Assembly (NCBI GenBank): GCA_028456385.1
Contig: JALNQF010000881.1
Span: 1-11,888 of the forward strand
Direction: 5' to 3'
DNA: 11,888 bases
Origin: Ophiosphaerella korrae
Lineage: Eukaryota; Ascomycota; Dothideomycetes; Pleosporales; Phaeosphaeriaceae
This document shows positions 1 to 7,855 of the stretch, piece after piece (positions within the stretch are counted from its first letter, which is position 1; each line of letters begins with the position of its first letter). Below the pieces are notes generated by a model, which worked only from the letters and a program-made list of their open reading frames with translations, ran no database searches and was not told the DNA's origin. The translations under genes were made by a program, and so were the position numbers.

Positions 1-226
1 TAATATACTAAAATATATATATATTAACTAAGTTTACTAAATTGTTATATGCGCCCTATACTAATACGTTATCCTACTTACTAAAGTTAAAGCTTATTTC
101 GACAAAGAGTACTATACTATACTACTAAATATTAGGAGGAATATTACTAATAAGGTTAAGGAAGCTAATAAAGAGGTTAGATTAATCTAAGAATACTATT
201 AACTCTATCTCCTAAACGAGCCTATT
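1..226 (+). pseudogene. N-terminal part of a RecQ-like helicase gene: OrsD-type zinc finger, RIP-mutated, cut by the retrotransposon
   Basis: Reading from position 2, this frame is interrupted only by TAA/TAG codons of the kind made from CAA, CAG or TGG. It gives a finger-like pattern: Cys at 50-52, then a Tyr (59-61) where the second Cys of C-x2-C should be, and Tyr at 95-97 and 110-112 where two His are expected. This layout, followed by a basic and acidic helical stretch, resembles the start of OrsD-family domains (PF12013) that sit in front of RecQ-like helicases in ascomycetes. The same frame reads into the CTATT target site and resumes at 7246 after the inserted element. The 5' end lies outside the window, so the true start is unseen. 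The family assignment rests on recalled motif layout, not a search. The gene is not functional in this form. Confidence 0.6.
222..226. repeat. Target-site duplication, left copy (CTATT)
   Basis: The five bases CTATT directly precede the 5' LTR and are repeated exactly at 7241-7245, directly after the 3' LTR. A 5-bp duplication is the usual footprint of Ty3/gypsy integrases. The exact match sets the element's boundaries. Confidence 0.9.
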
Positions 227-649
227 TGTTACAGTAGTAATAGAAGAGCTACAGATAGAACTAATCGATCCTATAAGCCTAATCCTATACAACTCTAAAG
301 GCTATAAGCCCGACTAGGAAGCTATATATAATTAGGATACCTAGAGTAATCTATAATCTATAGACTCTTAGCGGTAGTAGATTATAGATTAAGTTAATCT
401 ATAATCTATTAATCTTAGCATATATAGATTATAGATTACAGTAAGTATATAGTTATTAGTAATACGTATTATTAGGATAGTATTAGTAATTCAATCCTTT
501 AACTATAGAACGCTAATACAAGACAGTTACAAAACATCTTCTATTATTTATAGTTATTATAGATCTTAACGCGAACTTCTATTATTATCTCTTAATCTAC
601 TAACCCCTAATTAGGTATTAGGAAGTCGACCCTAGTAACACCTATTATA
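227..649 (+). repeat. 5' long terminal repeat (423 bp)
   Basis: The repeat begins TGTTACAG, the canonical TG start, and ends TATTATA, which fits a former ...ACA end after C-to-T change. It aligns without gaps to 6818-7240. About 20 positions differ, all transitions. In about 15 of them this copy keeps the C or G and the 3' copy has T or A; in about 5 (for example the T of GGATACC and the A of TTACAAAA) the reverse holds. It contains four alternating inverted 14-bp repeats at 347-438. An inner GTAACA at 635-640 would also pair with the TGTTAC start, but both copies continue identically for nine more bases and only the 649 end gives a matching target duplication. Confidence 0.92.
347..438. repeat. 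Four alternating inverted 14-bp repeats within the 5' LTR
   Basis: TAATCTATAATCTA occurs at 347-360 and 395-408. Its exact reverse complement, TAGATTATAGATTA, occurs at 378-391 and 425-438. Either plus copy could pair with either minus copy to form a stem. The block recurs at 6938-7029 in the 3' LTR with a single A/G change in the second plus copy. A role in LTR transcript structure or protein binding is possible but not shown, and RIP may have increased the similarity among AT-rich units. Confidence 0.75.
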
Positions 650-707
650 CCTTACTAATTTAGTTATTGCGAGAAGCAAAGCGTAAGTAACGTATAGTCT
701 AGCTAAT
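650..707 (+). other. Leader between 5' LTR and gag; possible degraded primer-binding site
   Basis: The 58-bp leader follows the LTR directly. A tRNA primer site would normally begin TGG. The nearest candidate is TAGTTATTGCGAG from 661, if TAG derives from TGG, but it lies 11 bases past the LTR end, further than usual. I could not match it to a tRNA 3' end. Self-priming is an alternative in some fungal Ty3 elements. Confidence 0.3.
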
Positions 708-1860
708 ATAATAGTAGAAAGTTTAACTAAAATAAGCAAAGCCTCTAAGAGTAGTTATAAGTCTAATAGCACTGTATAGGAAATAATTAAAGACTAAATT
801 AATAATCTAATCTTAGATAAAGAAGATATAAAGATAGTAATCAACGCTTTAGAAACGCAAAATAAAGAACTACAAGATTACGTAAAATAGAACAAGGTAT
901 AGATTAAAGCTATTATTAAAGGATAGAATTAAATAGAATTAATTATACAACGCCTAGTAATAAGTGCTACAAAGAAACTACCTAAGATACTTGTCCTAAA
1001 GAAGTTTAATAAGACAAGGGAGAAACTAAGACCTTTTATTACCTTAGCTTAACTCTAGATAAATGTACAAGCACTACACTTTGATATAGAAGAAAAGAAG
1101 GTAATATATATTAGGTTGTACTTAGAAGAAGACGTAATAAGATAGTATAAGCCCTACTAGACAGACTACACAATACACTCTCTAATAACCTAGAAAGATA
1201 AGATAAGAGCTATTTTTAGAAGTTACAAATACTTTACTAAACGAATAAGAGTAGTATTTAGAGATATAGACGTTACCTAATAAGCTAAAGAGTAGCTAGG
1301 AAAGCTTATATAGAACTAGAGTGTTCTTAAGTACGTATTACAATTTAAACAACTATCCTAAAACATAGAATAGAACGAGTTAGCCTTAATATTACAATTT
1401 AAAGAAGGACTAAGTTTAAAAATACGATACAAAATAATCTATATAGAGAAACTACAGACACTAGAAGCCCTAAAATAGTAGGTAATATAAATTAATAATA
1501 ATCTTCGAGAATAGAAGAAAAACAAATATAGGAGTTACGTCTAGAACTAAGACAAAGGAGACCCTATAATCCTTAATACTAACAAGGATAAGAGAAAAAA
1601 GAAGAATAAAAACTTTACGTACTTTAACTATAGTAAGAAAGGCTACTACGCAAAAGACTACTAATTATAAAAGAAGAAAGAGATAGTATACTATAAATAC
1701 AAAAAACTAGGATACTTTGTAAAGGACTACAAGAGTAAGAACCTAAAGAAAGAAACTTAGTTAAAAACAACTAAGAAAAAGAAGGAAGTACTATAAGTAT
1801 AGGCTAAACCTTAAGAGAAGGTAGCTAGGAGTAAAGAAATACAATATATAATACTCTATT
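708..1860 (+). pseudogene. gag: Gag region with two zinc knuckles, all metal ligands lost
   Basis: Structural polyprotein of the element, expected to form the particle and bind its RNA. Codons start at multiples of 3. The true start is uncertain: ATA codons at 708, 711 and 732 could be former ATG. A helical N-terminal part (about 780-960) leads into the capsid-like domain (about 970-1500), recognisable by the proline-, Phe- and Leu-spaced pattern usual for Ty3-type Gag in fungi. Two CCHC knuckles follow at 1620-1661 and 1689-1730 with exact C-x2-C-x4-H-x4-C spacing, but all eight ligands are Tyr. In-frame TAA/TAG codons are scattered throughout and mostly sit where Gln or Trp would fit. It has no stop or frameshift of its own separating it from pol, so a single Gag-Pol reading frame is likely. 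Confidence 0.85.
1620..1730 (+). other. Tandem CCHC zinc-knuckle relics
   Basis: The first knuckle (1620-1661) has Tyr at relative residues 1, 4, 9 and 14, and so does the second (1689-1730). The intervening residues are typical of retroviral-type knuckles, with Gly before the former His and Lys-Asp before the last ligand. TGC/TGT to TAC/TAT and CAC/CAT to TAC/TAT are single RIP-type transitions, so every ligand change is explained by one mutation. RNA binding through zinc would be abolished. Confidence 0.9.
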
Positions 1861-2880
1861 AGACCTTTTATTATAAAGACGACTACTATATATATCTTTC
1901 TAGTAAATAAGGAGTAGGATACTTCCTATAATAGAGATATAGAGTAGTAGTAATAAAAGAAAGAATAAAAGCTTAGTTAGAAGAAACAGCCTAAGTAATA
2001 GACCTACTAATAGAAGACTTAGAAAGAGAAGAGCCCCTAGTACTATTAATCTAGGCTAAAGGACTAGTACTAGATAAAGAGACTACTACGGCTTCCTCTA
2101 AAGAACTGCGAGAAAGCAAGAAATAGGTTAGTATAAGAGGAATAGAGTATACCTAGCTAATAATATATAGCTATAATAGCTACACAATAATAGATATAGA
2201 GGAACGTAATAAAAAATAGAAGTTTATTTAGAAATACTTACTAGTTATAAGTATAGAGGAAGCGTACAAAGACTAGAAAGAATACAATCCTAAAGAAATA
2301 AAGTTTATACTATTTTAAGAATAAATAAAGTAATATATAGTTGTAGTAAGAAGAATACCTATAGAAAAAGAATAGTAGTACTTTGTAAGGAGAACACAAT
2401 AGATTAACAAAGCCTATACACTAAGAATACTAGTAGCGTACTATATCCTAATAATAGATATACCTAGAAGAGACAAGTACTAAGAAGGGGATAACAAAAT
2501 AATAGATCTAAAACATCTAGCATACTTTAAAGTATTATAGTTAGTATACTTAGATAAGAATTATACTATATACGAGAACCCTAAAGTAAATAATAATATA
2601 TAGCCTATAAGAAGAAAAGGATATAACTACACAAGAGTAATCCTAGTAGAAGACATCTAAGGATAGGAAATAATCTAAGAAGAAGGATACGTAGTAGTAA
2701 GACTAGGCCTAAAACTATCTAAGAAATACGTCTAAGGAGGACTATAGTATAAATGCATATACGACGAATATCTAAAATACAAAGAATATAAGCTTAAAAT
2801 AGAGCTATAGCCCTAAAAAGATAGACAATTTATAAAAGAACCTAAACAAGAATAGTTAAAAGGTATAAGAGGCCTATATA
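1861..2880 (+). pseudogene. Gag-Pol linker between zinc knuckles and protease
   Basis: About 340 codons in the same frame join the knuckles to the protease. Near 1855-1925 a pattern of Trp-site stop, paired acidic residues, several Tyr and a Lys/Gly/Tyr/Phe run resembles a Cys/His-containing motif I recall from this position in polyproteins of fungal chromoviruses. The rest is Glu/Lys-rich with many RIP-type stops and no domain I recognise. Length and frame continuity argue that it was translated as part of the polyprotein. No intact shorter reading frame lies inside it. Confidence 0.55.
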
Positions 2881-3210
2881 TTATAAAAATAAGTACATAC
2901 TAAGGAAAGAAAGTACGACTAATAATTAATAGTAGAGCTATAAAGAACTTTATATTAAAGAAGTTTATAGAAATATAAGGAATAAAGTATATAATAAAGA
3001 AATACCCTTAATAACTAAGTATAATTAAAGGAAAACTATTTCAAGAACCTATTAGGTTCGAGACAGTTCCCTCTATACTCGAATTAGAAGAGATAACGAT
3101 TAAAAACATAGTTATAGATATAACAACAATTAATAATAAGTAAGATATAATATTAGGTATACTATAGTTATAGATAACTAACCTATATATTAATTAGAGA
3201 ATAGAGAAAA
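2881..3210 (+). pseudogene. Retroelement aspartic protease domain, active site mutated
   Basis: The protease cleaves the polyprotein into working parts and acts as a dimer with one Asp per subunit. The active-site segment at 2919-2960 reads Leu-Ile-Ile-Asn-Ser-Arg-Ala followed by Lys-Asn-Phe-Ile. The family motif is Asp-Ser-Gly-Ala (or Asp-Thr-Gly-Ala), so the catalytic Asp is now Asn (codon 2928-2930) and the Gly is Arg, each a single G-to-A change. A second conserved feature, the Ile-Leu-Gly loop, survives near 3150-3160. Position between Gag and reverse transcriptase fits. Confidence 0.8.
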
Positions 3211-3425
3211 TTAGTTATAACAAAACTAATATACTAAAAGCTAATATAAGTACCTATAAAAGAGAATTCCTAGAAGAATACAAGAAATAAGAAGAATAGC
3301 TTATAGAGCTAGAAGACTACCTTCTAGAATATTAACTATAGGACTTAGCAATAGAACTAGAAGAAGGAAGAAACCTAGGATAGAGCCTAGTCTACTAGAA
3401 AACGAAAGAAGAATCTAAGATTAAA

Positions 3426-4090
3426 CAAGCGTTTATTTAGACCGCAATAAAAAAAAGATAGATAAGAGAATCTAAATCTTTAGTAGTATATAAACTTATA
3501 TTCGTAGATAAAAAGAGAATAAACAACAAAAGGCCCTACGTAGACTTTAGAAAAACTAACGCAATTATAAACAAGAACTAATACCTACTACTATAAATAG
3601 ATAAAATACAAGATAGACTACAAGAAGTAAAGATCTTTACAAAGCTAGATATCTAAAACGCTTACTATTAGATTAGAATTAAAGAGAGTAATAAATAGAA
3701 AACAGCGTTTAGAACATAGTATAGACTATACAAATACTTAGTTATACTATTTAGCTTAACAAATACACTAGTAGTATTCTAAGAAAGGATTAACATAGTA
3801 CTAAGAGAGTACTTAGATATATTTATATTTATATACTTAGACGACATCTTTATATTCTTAGAAATAGAGGAAGAATACGTATAATACGTACACAAAGTAT
3901 TAAAGAAATTAGTAGAAAATAAACTATTTCTTAAAATAAGAAAATGCAAATTCTATATAAAGGAAATAAATTTCCTTAGATTTATTATTAAACTAGGGAA
4001 AATCAAGATTAACCTAGAAAAGATTAGATTAATTAATAAGTAGCTAACACTAAAGAACTTAAAGGAAGTATAATAATTTTATAGGCTAGC
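3426..4090 (+). pseudogene. Reverse transcriptase domain, catalytic YLDD retained
   Basis: RNA-directed DNA polymerase core of pol. The fingers motif with Val-Asp-Phe-Arg-Lys is at about 3540-3556. The Phe-Thr-Lys-Leu-Asp motif at 3636-3650 carries the first catalytic Asp. The Tyr-Leu-Asp-Asp box at 3834-3845 carries the other two and is intact. In between, the Lys-Thr-Ala-Phe-Arg and Phe-x-Leu-Thr-Asn landmarks can be read, with stops replacing Gln and Trp. Downstream the thumb-like Ala-Asn-Phe-Tyr-Arg segment is seen near 4089-4103. Spacing of motifs is normal for Ty3/gypsy, with no indels. Although the key Asp residues survive, many in-frame stops make the domain untranslatable. Confidence 0.93.
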
Positions 4091-4224
4091 TAACTTTTAT
4101 AGAAAGTTAATAGTAGGATAGTCTAAAGATATAGAACTAATAATAAGACTTATAAAAAAGGATACGCTATTTAAATAGATAAAGGAATACAATAAAGTAT
4201 TTAATAAGATTAAAAAGAAGTTTA

Positions 4225-4660
4225 TAGAAAACCTAGTTATTAGAATATATAACCTAGACCTACTAGCGATAGTAAAAATAGACGTATCTAATTTAGTCTA
4301 TAGAATAGTACTAATACAAGAAGACCTAGAAACTAAAAAAGAATACTTAGTCGAATACTTCTCTAAGAAAATAAAGATAGTAGAACTTAACTACTTAATC
4401 TATAACAAAGAGATACTAGTAATCTATAAAGTATTTAAGTAATAGAGAGTATACTTATAAAGAGCAAATTACTAGACAAAAGTCTATATAGACTATAAGA
4501 ATCTTATAGGATTTATAATAAATAAGGAACTATTATAACGCTACACGAGATAGTAGGAATTCCTATTAATATTTAATATAGAAATTATATACACAAAAGG
4601 GAAAGATAATTAGTTTATAGATACCTTTAGTAGAAGACTAGACTTATAAGAAGAAGTAAG
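4225..4660 (+). pseudogene. RNase H domain of pol
   Basis: RNase H removes template RNA during reverse transcription. The first catalytic Asp, in the Asp-Val-Ser-Asn context, is at 4281-4283. The Tyr-Phe-Ser-Lys-Lys segment (about 4350-4370) and an Asn-Tyr-x-Ile-Tyr-x-Lys-Glu segment (about 4389-4412) follow in the expected order. A Tyr-x-Asp-Tyr-Lys-Asn-Leu block near 4485-4506 corresponds to the family Thr-Asp-His-Lys-Asn-Leu site, with His changed to Tyr. The domain ends with an Ile-Tyr-x-Lys-Gly-Lys-x-Asn run and Ser-Arg-Arg near 4630. The order RT then RNase H then integrase is diagnostic of Ty3/gypsy. Confidence 0.88.
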
Positions 4661-4829
4661 CGCTACTAGTATAGTCTTAGTTAAAAATAGAGAAGGATAT
4701 TTAGTCCTAAATACACCTAAAATAGCTGTAATACTTAAAAGAAAGAGTAGCGAGCTAGACGAATAGATTTAGAAAATAATATAAGAAGTATCTAAAGAAA
4801 TAGAGAAACTAGAAATCTACAAAGGACTT

Positions 4830-5700
4830 ATATAAGTACACAGAAGAATATATATTCTAAAGAAAATCTAAAGAGAATTTATATAATAGTTTTACGAACT
4901 ACTAGTATATAGATACTAAGGGATTAACAAGACCCTAGATAGGTTACTACGAGATTACTATATTCTAAAAGCAAGATAACTAGTAATAGAGGTACTACAA
5001 GACTATATAGAGTATTAAAGGAATAAATACAATAGATACGCACTATATAAAATGTTATAACTAGTAGAAGTACTAGAACAACTATAGGGAGTTATTATAA
5101 TAGACTTTATTACAAAGCTACTAAAGTCTAAGGACCTAATATTAAGAGTTAAATATAATAGAATCCTAACAATAGTAGATAAATTTACAAAGTACACATA
5201 CTTTAAACTATACAAAGAAAGAAGTAGGATAGAGGTTATTATATACTAGGTTCTAGGAACTATAATTAGTTAATATAGACTACTAGACAAAATTATTATA
5301 GATAGAGATGTAAGATTTATATTAAAACTATAGGAAACAATAATAGCGTAATTAGGAATTAAGTACGTAATGTCTACAGTATACTACCTATAGATAGATA
5401 GACAATTAGAACGAATAAACTAAATAGTAGAATAGTATCTAAGATACTACCTTAACTACAACTAAAACAACTAGGTATAGTTACTACCTATAGTATAGTT
5501 AGTATATAATAGCGCAAAGAGTATAGTAATAAGAGTATTACTTTTCTTTGCGAACTATAGATTTGAACCTAATGTATACTAGATACTAAGAAATTAGATA
5601 TCTTAGTCCCTAAGAGGAGAAAACTTCGCTAATAGACTTAAAGATATATATAACTAACTAAGATAGGACGTAGAATTCCTATACAATTAGATAGTAAAGT
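4830..5700 (+). pseudogene. Integrase: HHCC finger lost, DDE triad retained
   Basis: Integrase joins the cDNA to host DNA. The N-terminal zinc finger has Tyr at the His sites (4893-4895, 4908-4910 or 4914-4916) and at both Cys sites of C-x2-C (5004-5006 and 5013-5015). In the catalytic core the first Asp lies in Ile-Asp-Phe-Ile-Thr (codon 5103-5105), the second in Asp-Arg-Asp-Val-Arg-Phe (5301-5303) and the Glu in Leu-Glu-Arg-Ile-Asn (5409-5411), 35 residues after the second Asp as in the D,D35E class. All three triad residues survive, while neighbouring Trp and Gln positions are stops. A Pol-type C-terminal segment and then the chromodomain follow. Confidence 0.92.
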
Positions 5701-5984
5701 ATTATAACAAGAAATACAAAAGAGGACCCTAATTTAAAGAAAGAGAAAAAGTATAGTTAGTATAGAAGAATATTAAAAGCAAACAGCCTAGTTTAAAACT
5801 AGACTACGTTAAGATAGGACTATATAAAATTAAGAAGAAAATCTTACTAGTTATATTTAGACTAAAGCTACTAAACAAGATAAAGATATACCTAATATTT
5901 TACGTAGCTCTGCTAGAACAAGTACTACAAGAAGTAGAACTACTAGTGTATAAAGTAGATATATATAGAGAATAGGAAGAATAG

Positions 5985-6137
5985 GAAGTTAAAAAAATCC
6001 TAGTACGCTAGTTCTATAATAGTAGGAACTACTACCTAGTAGAATAGATAGGTATAGACGAGAAAGGACAACTATAGGAAAAAATATAGGAACTAGAGGA
6101 TAATCTTAACTACTCTAAGAAATTAGAGGAGTTCTAA
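5985..6137 (+). pseudogene. Integrase C-terminal chromodomain
   Basis: Chromodomains read histone methyl marks and steer chromovirus integration toward heterochromatin. Starting with Glu-Val-Lys-Lys-Ile-Leu, this segment reads Tyr-Tyr-Leu-Val-Glu-stop, matching Leu-Val-Lys/Glu-Trp, then Gly-x-Asp, two stops at Trp-like sites, Glu-x-Asn-Leu and a final Leu-Glu-Glu-Phe. This is the canonical order. At least two cage-type Trp positions are now TAG. The putative polyprotein end is TAA at 6171-6173, but as most TAA here may be former CAA, the original stop could lie further downstream. Confidence 0.85.
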
Positions 6138-6173
6138 AATCAAAACCCTCTAGAACGCCTAGCAGCGAACTAA

Positions 6174-6817
6174 GAGAATTAATATTACTAACAATAGATA
6201 GAGAGATAATAGGGACGTCTAGCGTAGGACCTACTATAGTAACACTAAACGCCTTATCTAGATCTAGCTTAGCTTCTAGAGCTACTAACTACTTAGCTAA
6301 TTTCTTATTATTTAAGGCCTTTATCTTACAAAGACAAGAGAGATAAGCTTAATTCTCTACTAGCTTACTCTACGTAAGCTCCTAGATACGCTTACACTTA
6401 GCTTTAGCCTCTACAATTTAAGATAGTAATTTCTCTTAAGTCTAGTTAATAGCTTTCCCTATTATCGTTAAGCCTAGACGTAAGAATAAGCGTAATAAAC
6501 ATATACTTAGAAAGAGAAACACTAGATACGTTATAAGAACTACGTATATTTACGTAAATATACGCTTTATAAGCCCTACTATTGTTTATAGAAATAATAT
6601 AAAGAAGAGACTTAGGGTTTAATTTAGGAGAAGTATAACAAGAATAAGGAAATATTTTAACACTATTGTGTAATACACGATTAGCAAGAAGATAGCGACA
6701 GCGCGTAGATAAAATAGGCATTAGAGAGGATAAAGAACTCTACATTAACAAGGAAACTAGATTAATAACCTTAGCTCTAGGATAGATAAACAAGGGCCCG
6801 CTTAGAAGAGGAGATAG
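6174..6817. other. Tail between chromodomain and 3' LTR; ambiguous sense or antisense coding relic
   Basis: A 644-bp stretch with no domain I recognise. On the plus strand, the pol frame from about 6450 to 6817 has few stops and an acidic/basic pattern, which could mean pol extended to the LTR. On the minus strand, the first half (about 6410 down to 6190) reads as a Lys/Glu/Ala/Leu-rich helix-like stretch whose only stops are TAG/TAA of RIP type. A stop-free minus frame (6721-6446) covers the second half but is in a different frame and may be a mere shadow. I cannot decide between a pol extension, an antisense gene and non-coding 3' sequence. Confidence 0.4.
6804..6817 (+). other. Polypurine tract
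   Basis: AGAAGAGGAGATAG lies directly against the 3' LTR, where the plus-strand DNA primer is made. It has 13 purines in 14 bases. The single T may be a RIP change. Confidence 0.65.
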
Positions 6818-7240
6818 TATTATAGTAGTAATAGAAGAGCTATAGATAGAACTAATTAATCCTATAAGCCTAATCCTATACAACTCTAAAGGCTATAAGC
6901 CTAACTAGGAAGCTATATATAATTAGGACACCTAGAGTAATCTATAATCTATAGACTCTTAGTAGTAGTAGATTATAGATTAAGTTAATCTGTAATCTAT
7001 TAATCTTAGTATATATAGATTATAGATTATAGTAAGTATATAGTTATTAGTAATACGTATTATTAGGATAGTATTAGTAATTTAATCCTTTAACTATAGA
7101 ACGCTAATACAAGATAGTTGCAAAACATCTTCTATTGTTTATAGTTATTATAGATCCTAACGCAAACTTCTATTATTATCTCTTAATCTACTAACTCCTA
7201 ATTAGGTATTAGGAAGTCGACCCTAGTAACACCTATTATA
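6818..7240 (+). repeat. 3' long terminal repeat (423 bp)
   Basis: Gap-free partner of 227-649, offset by exactly 6,591 bases. It begins TATTATAG where the 5' copy has TGTTACAG, so even the terminal TG has mutated to TA. It carries more T/A states than the 5' copy at the roughly 20 variable sites. The inverted 14-bp repeats recur at 6938-7029. It is followed by the CTATT duplication. Confidence 0.92.
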
Positions 7241-7245
7241 CTATT
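7241..7245. repeat. Target-site duplication, right copy (CTATT)
   Basis: Exact match to 222-226. Removing the element and one copy rejoins the interrupted helicase frame: the codons end ...Pro-Ile at 226 and continue Lys at 7246. Confidence 0.9.
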
Positions 7246-7600
7246 AAGTAGATTAATAGCCTTACTCTCTACTACGAGTTATATCGCTGTTTATACTATA
7301 ACTATATTAGTAGTAGTTAAGTAGCTAAGAGTAATATTATATAGTATATCTATAAAGTATATAATATTTACGTACTAAAGGGTACTAAGTAGTATCGAGA
7401 GGAATAGTATATAGAATAAGCTGTAATTATCTTAAGTTAAAGATTTTTCCTATCTACACTACTACAATTTAGCTCTCTATAACTTACGCGTTACTTCGAG
7501 GTATATAATAATAGTAAGTCTTATACTAGTAGCTACTAATTAGTAACTAACTAACTATTTAATTGTAGATAAAACTACTATACTAAGTACAATACTACTT
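7246..7600 (+). pseudogene. Helicase gene continuation: second OrsD-type zinc finger and conserved FEV segment
   Basis: In the frame restored by excision (codons starting at 7246), Tyr-Arg-Cys-Leu-Tyr at 7282-7296 marks a C-x2-C in which the second Cys is Tyr. About 16 codons later come three Tyr at 7345-7347, 7351-7353 and 7360-7362 where His residues are expected. Further on, a Gln-site stop followed by Arg-Phe-Phe-Leu-Ser (7438-7455) and Arg-Tyr-Phe-Glu-Val (7489-7503) match landmarks I recall from ascomycete OrsD/RecQ-type proteins. Finger, spacer and these two aromatic motifs come in the family order. The frame remains readable up to the minisatellite at 7601. Nothing suggests a separate gene here. 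Confidence 0.6.
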
Positions 7601-7855
7601 TACAATCTATCTTTATATAATCTATCCTTGTATAATCTATCTTTATATAATCTATCTTTGCATAATCTATCTTTGTATAATCTATCCTTGTATAATCTAT
7701 CCTTGTACAATCTATCCTTGTACAATCTATCCTTGTATAATCTATTACTAATTAACTTATCTATAATTAATCTATCTCTACACAATCTATCTTTATATAA
7801 TCTATCTCTATACAATCTATCTCTACACGATTTATCTTTATACAATCTATTCCTA
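7601..7855. repeat. 15-bp minisatellite, 17 units
   Basis: Consecutive 15-bp units of the type TATAATCTATCTTTG start at 7601 and continue to 7855. Units 10-12 (7736-7780) are the most diverged. Variation among the others is nearly all C/T, G/A or G/T/A at the last base. Since 15 is a multiple of 3, each frame gives a pentapeptide repeat: Gln-Ser-Ile-x-x in the frame of the upstream finger (with TAA for Gln), Tyr-Asn-Leu-Ser-Leu in the frame of the downstream helicase, and Lys-Asp-Arg-Leu-Tyr on the minus strand. The two latter are stop-free, but that is expected from an array. It sits inside the helicase gene between the zinc-finger part and the middle region. Confidence 0.93.

Larger units (their letters stand above)
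227..7240 (+). mobile_element. Complete Ty3/gypsy chromovirus LTR retrotransposon, inactivated by RIP
   Basis: A 7,014-bp element bounded by two 423-bp LTRs and a 5-bp CTATT duplication. The internal region reads Gag, protease, reverse transcriptase, RNase H, integrase and chromodomain on the plus strand. Integrase after RNase H places it in Ty3/gypsy (Metaviridae), and the C-terminal chromodomain places it in the chromoviruses, which are common in fungi. All coding parts lie in one frame (codons starting at multiples of 3), with no frame-changing indel from about 708 to 6173 but dozens of stop codons. It is inserted in the same orientation as the helicase gene it interrupts. The element cannot encode its own proteins. 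I cannot name the exact lineage without a database comparison. Confidence 0.93.

Noticed and set aside
635..640. GTAACA as the true 3' end of the 5' LTR, pairing with the TGTTAC start
   Set aside because: Both LTRs stay identical for nine more bases, and only an end at 649/7240 gives a matching 5-bp duplication.
5015..5215. Minus-strand open frame of 66 codons
   Set aside because: It lies opposite the integrase core, has no recognisable motif and is a shadow of the AT-rich pol sequence.
708..6173. The possibility that TAA/TAG are read as Gln in an alternative genetic code and that gag-pol is intact
   Set aside because: Stops also replace Trp, Cys and His ligands are Tyr, the protease Asp is Asn and the Walker A Gly are Arg. 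These missense losses fit RIP and would break the proteins under any code.
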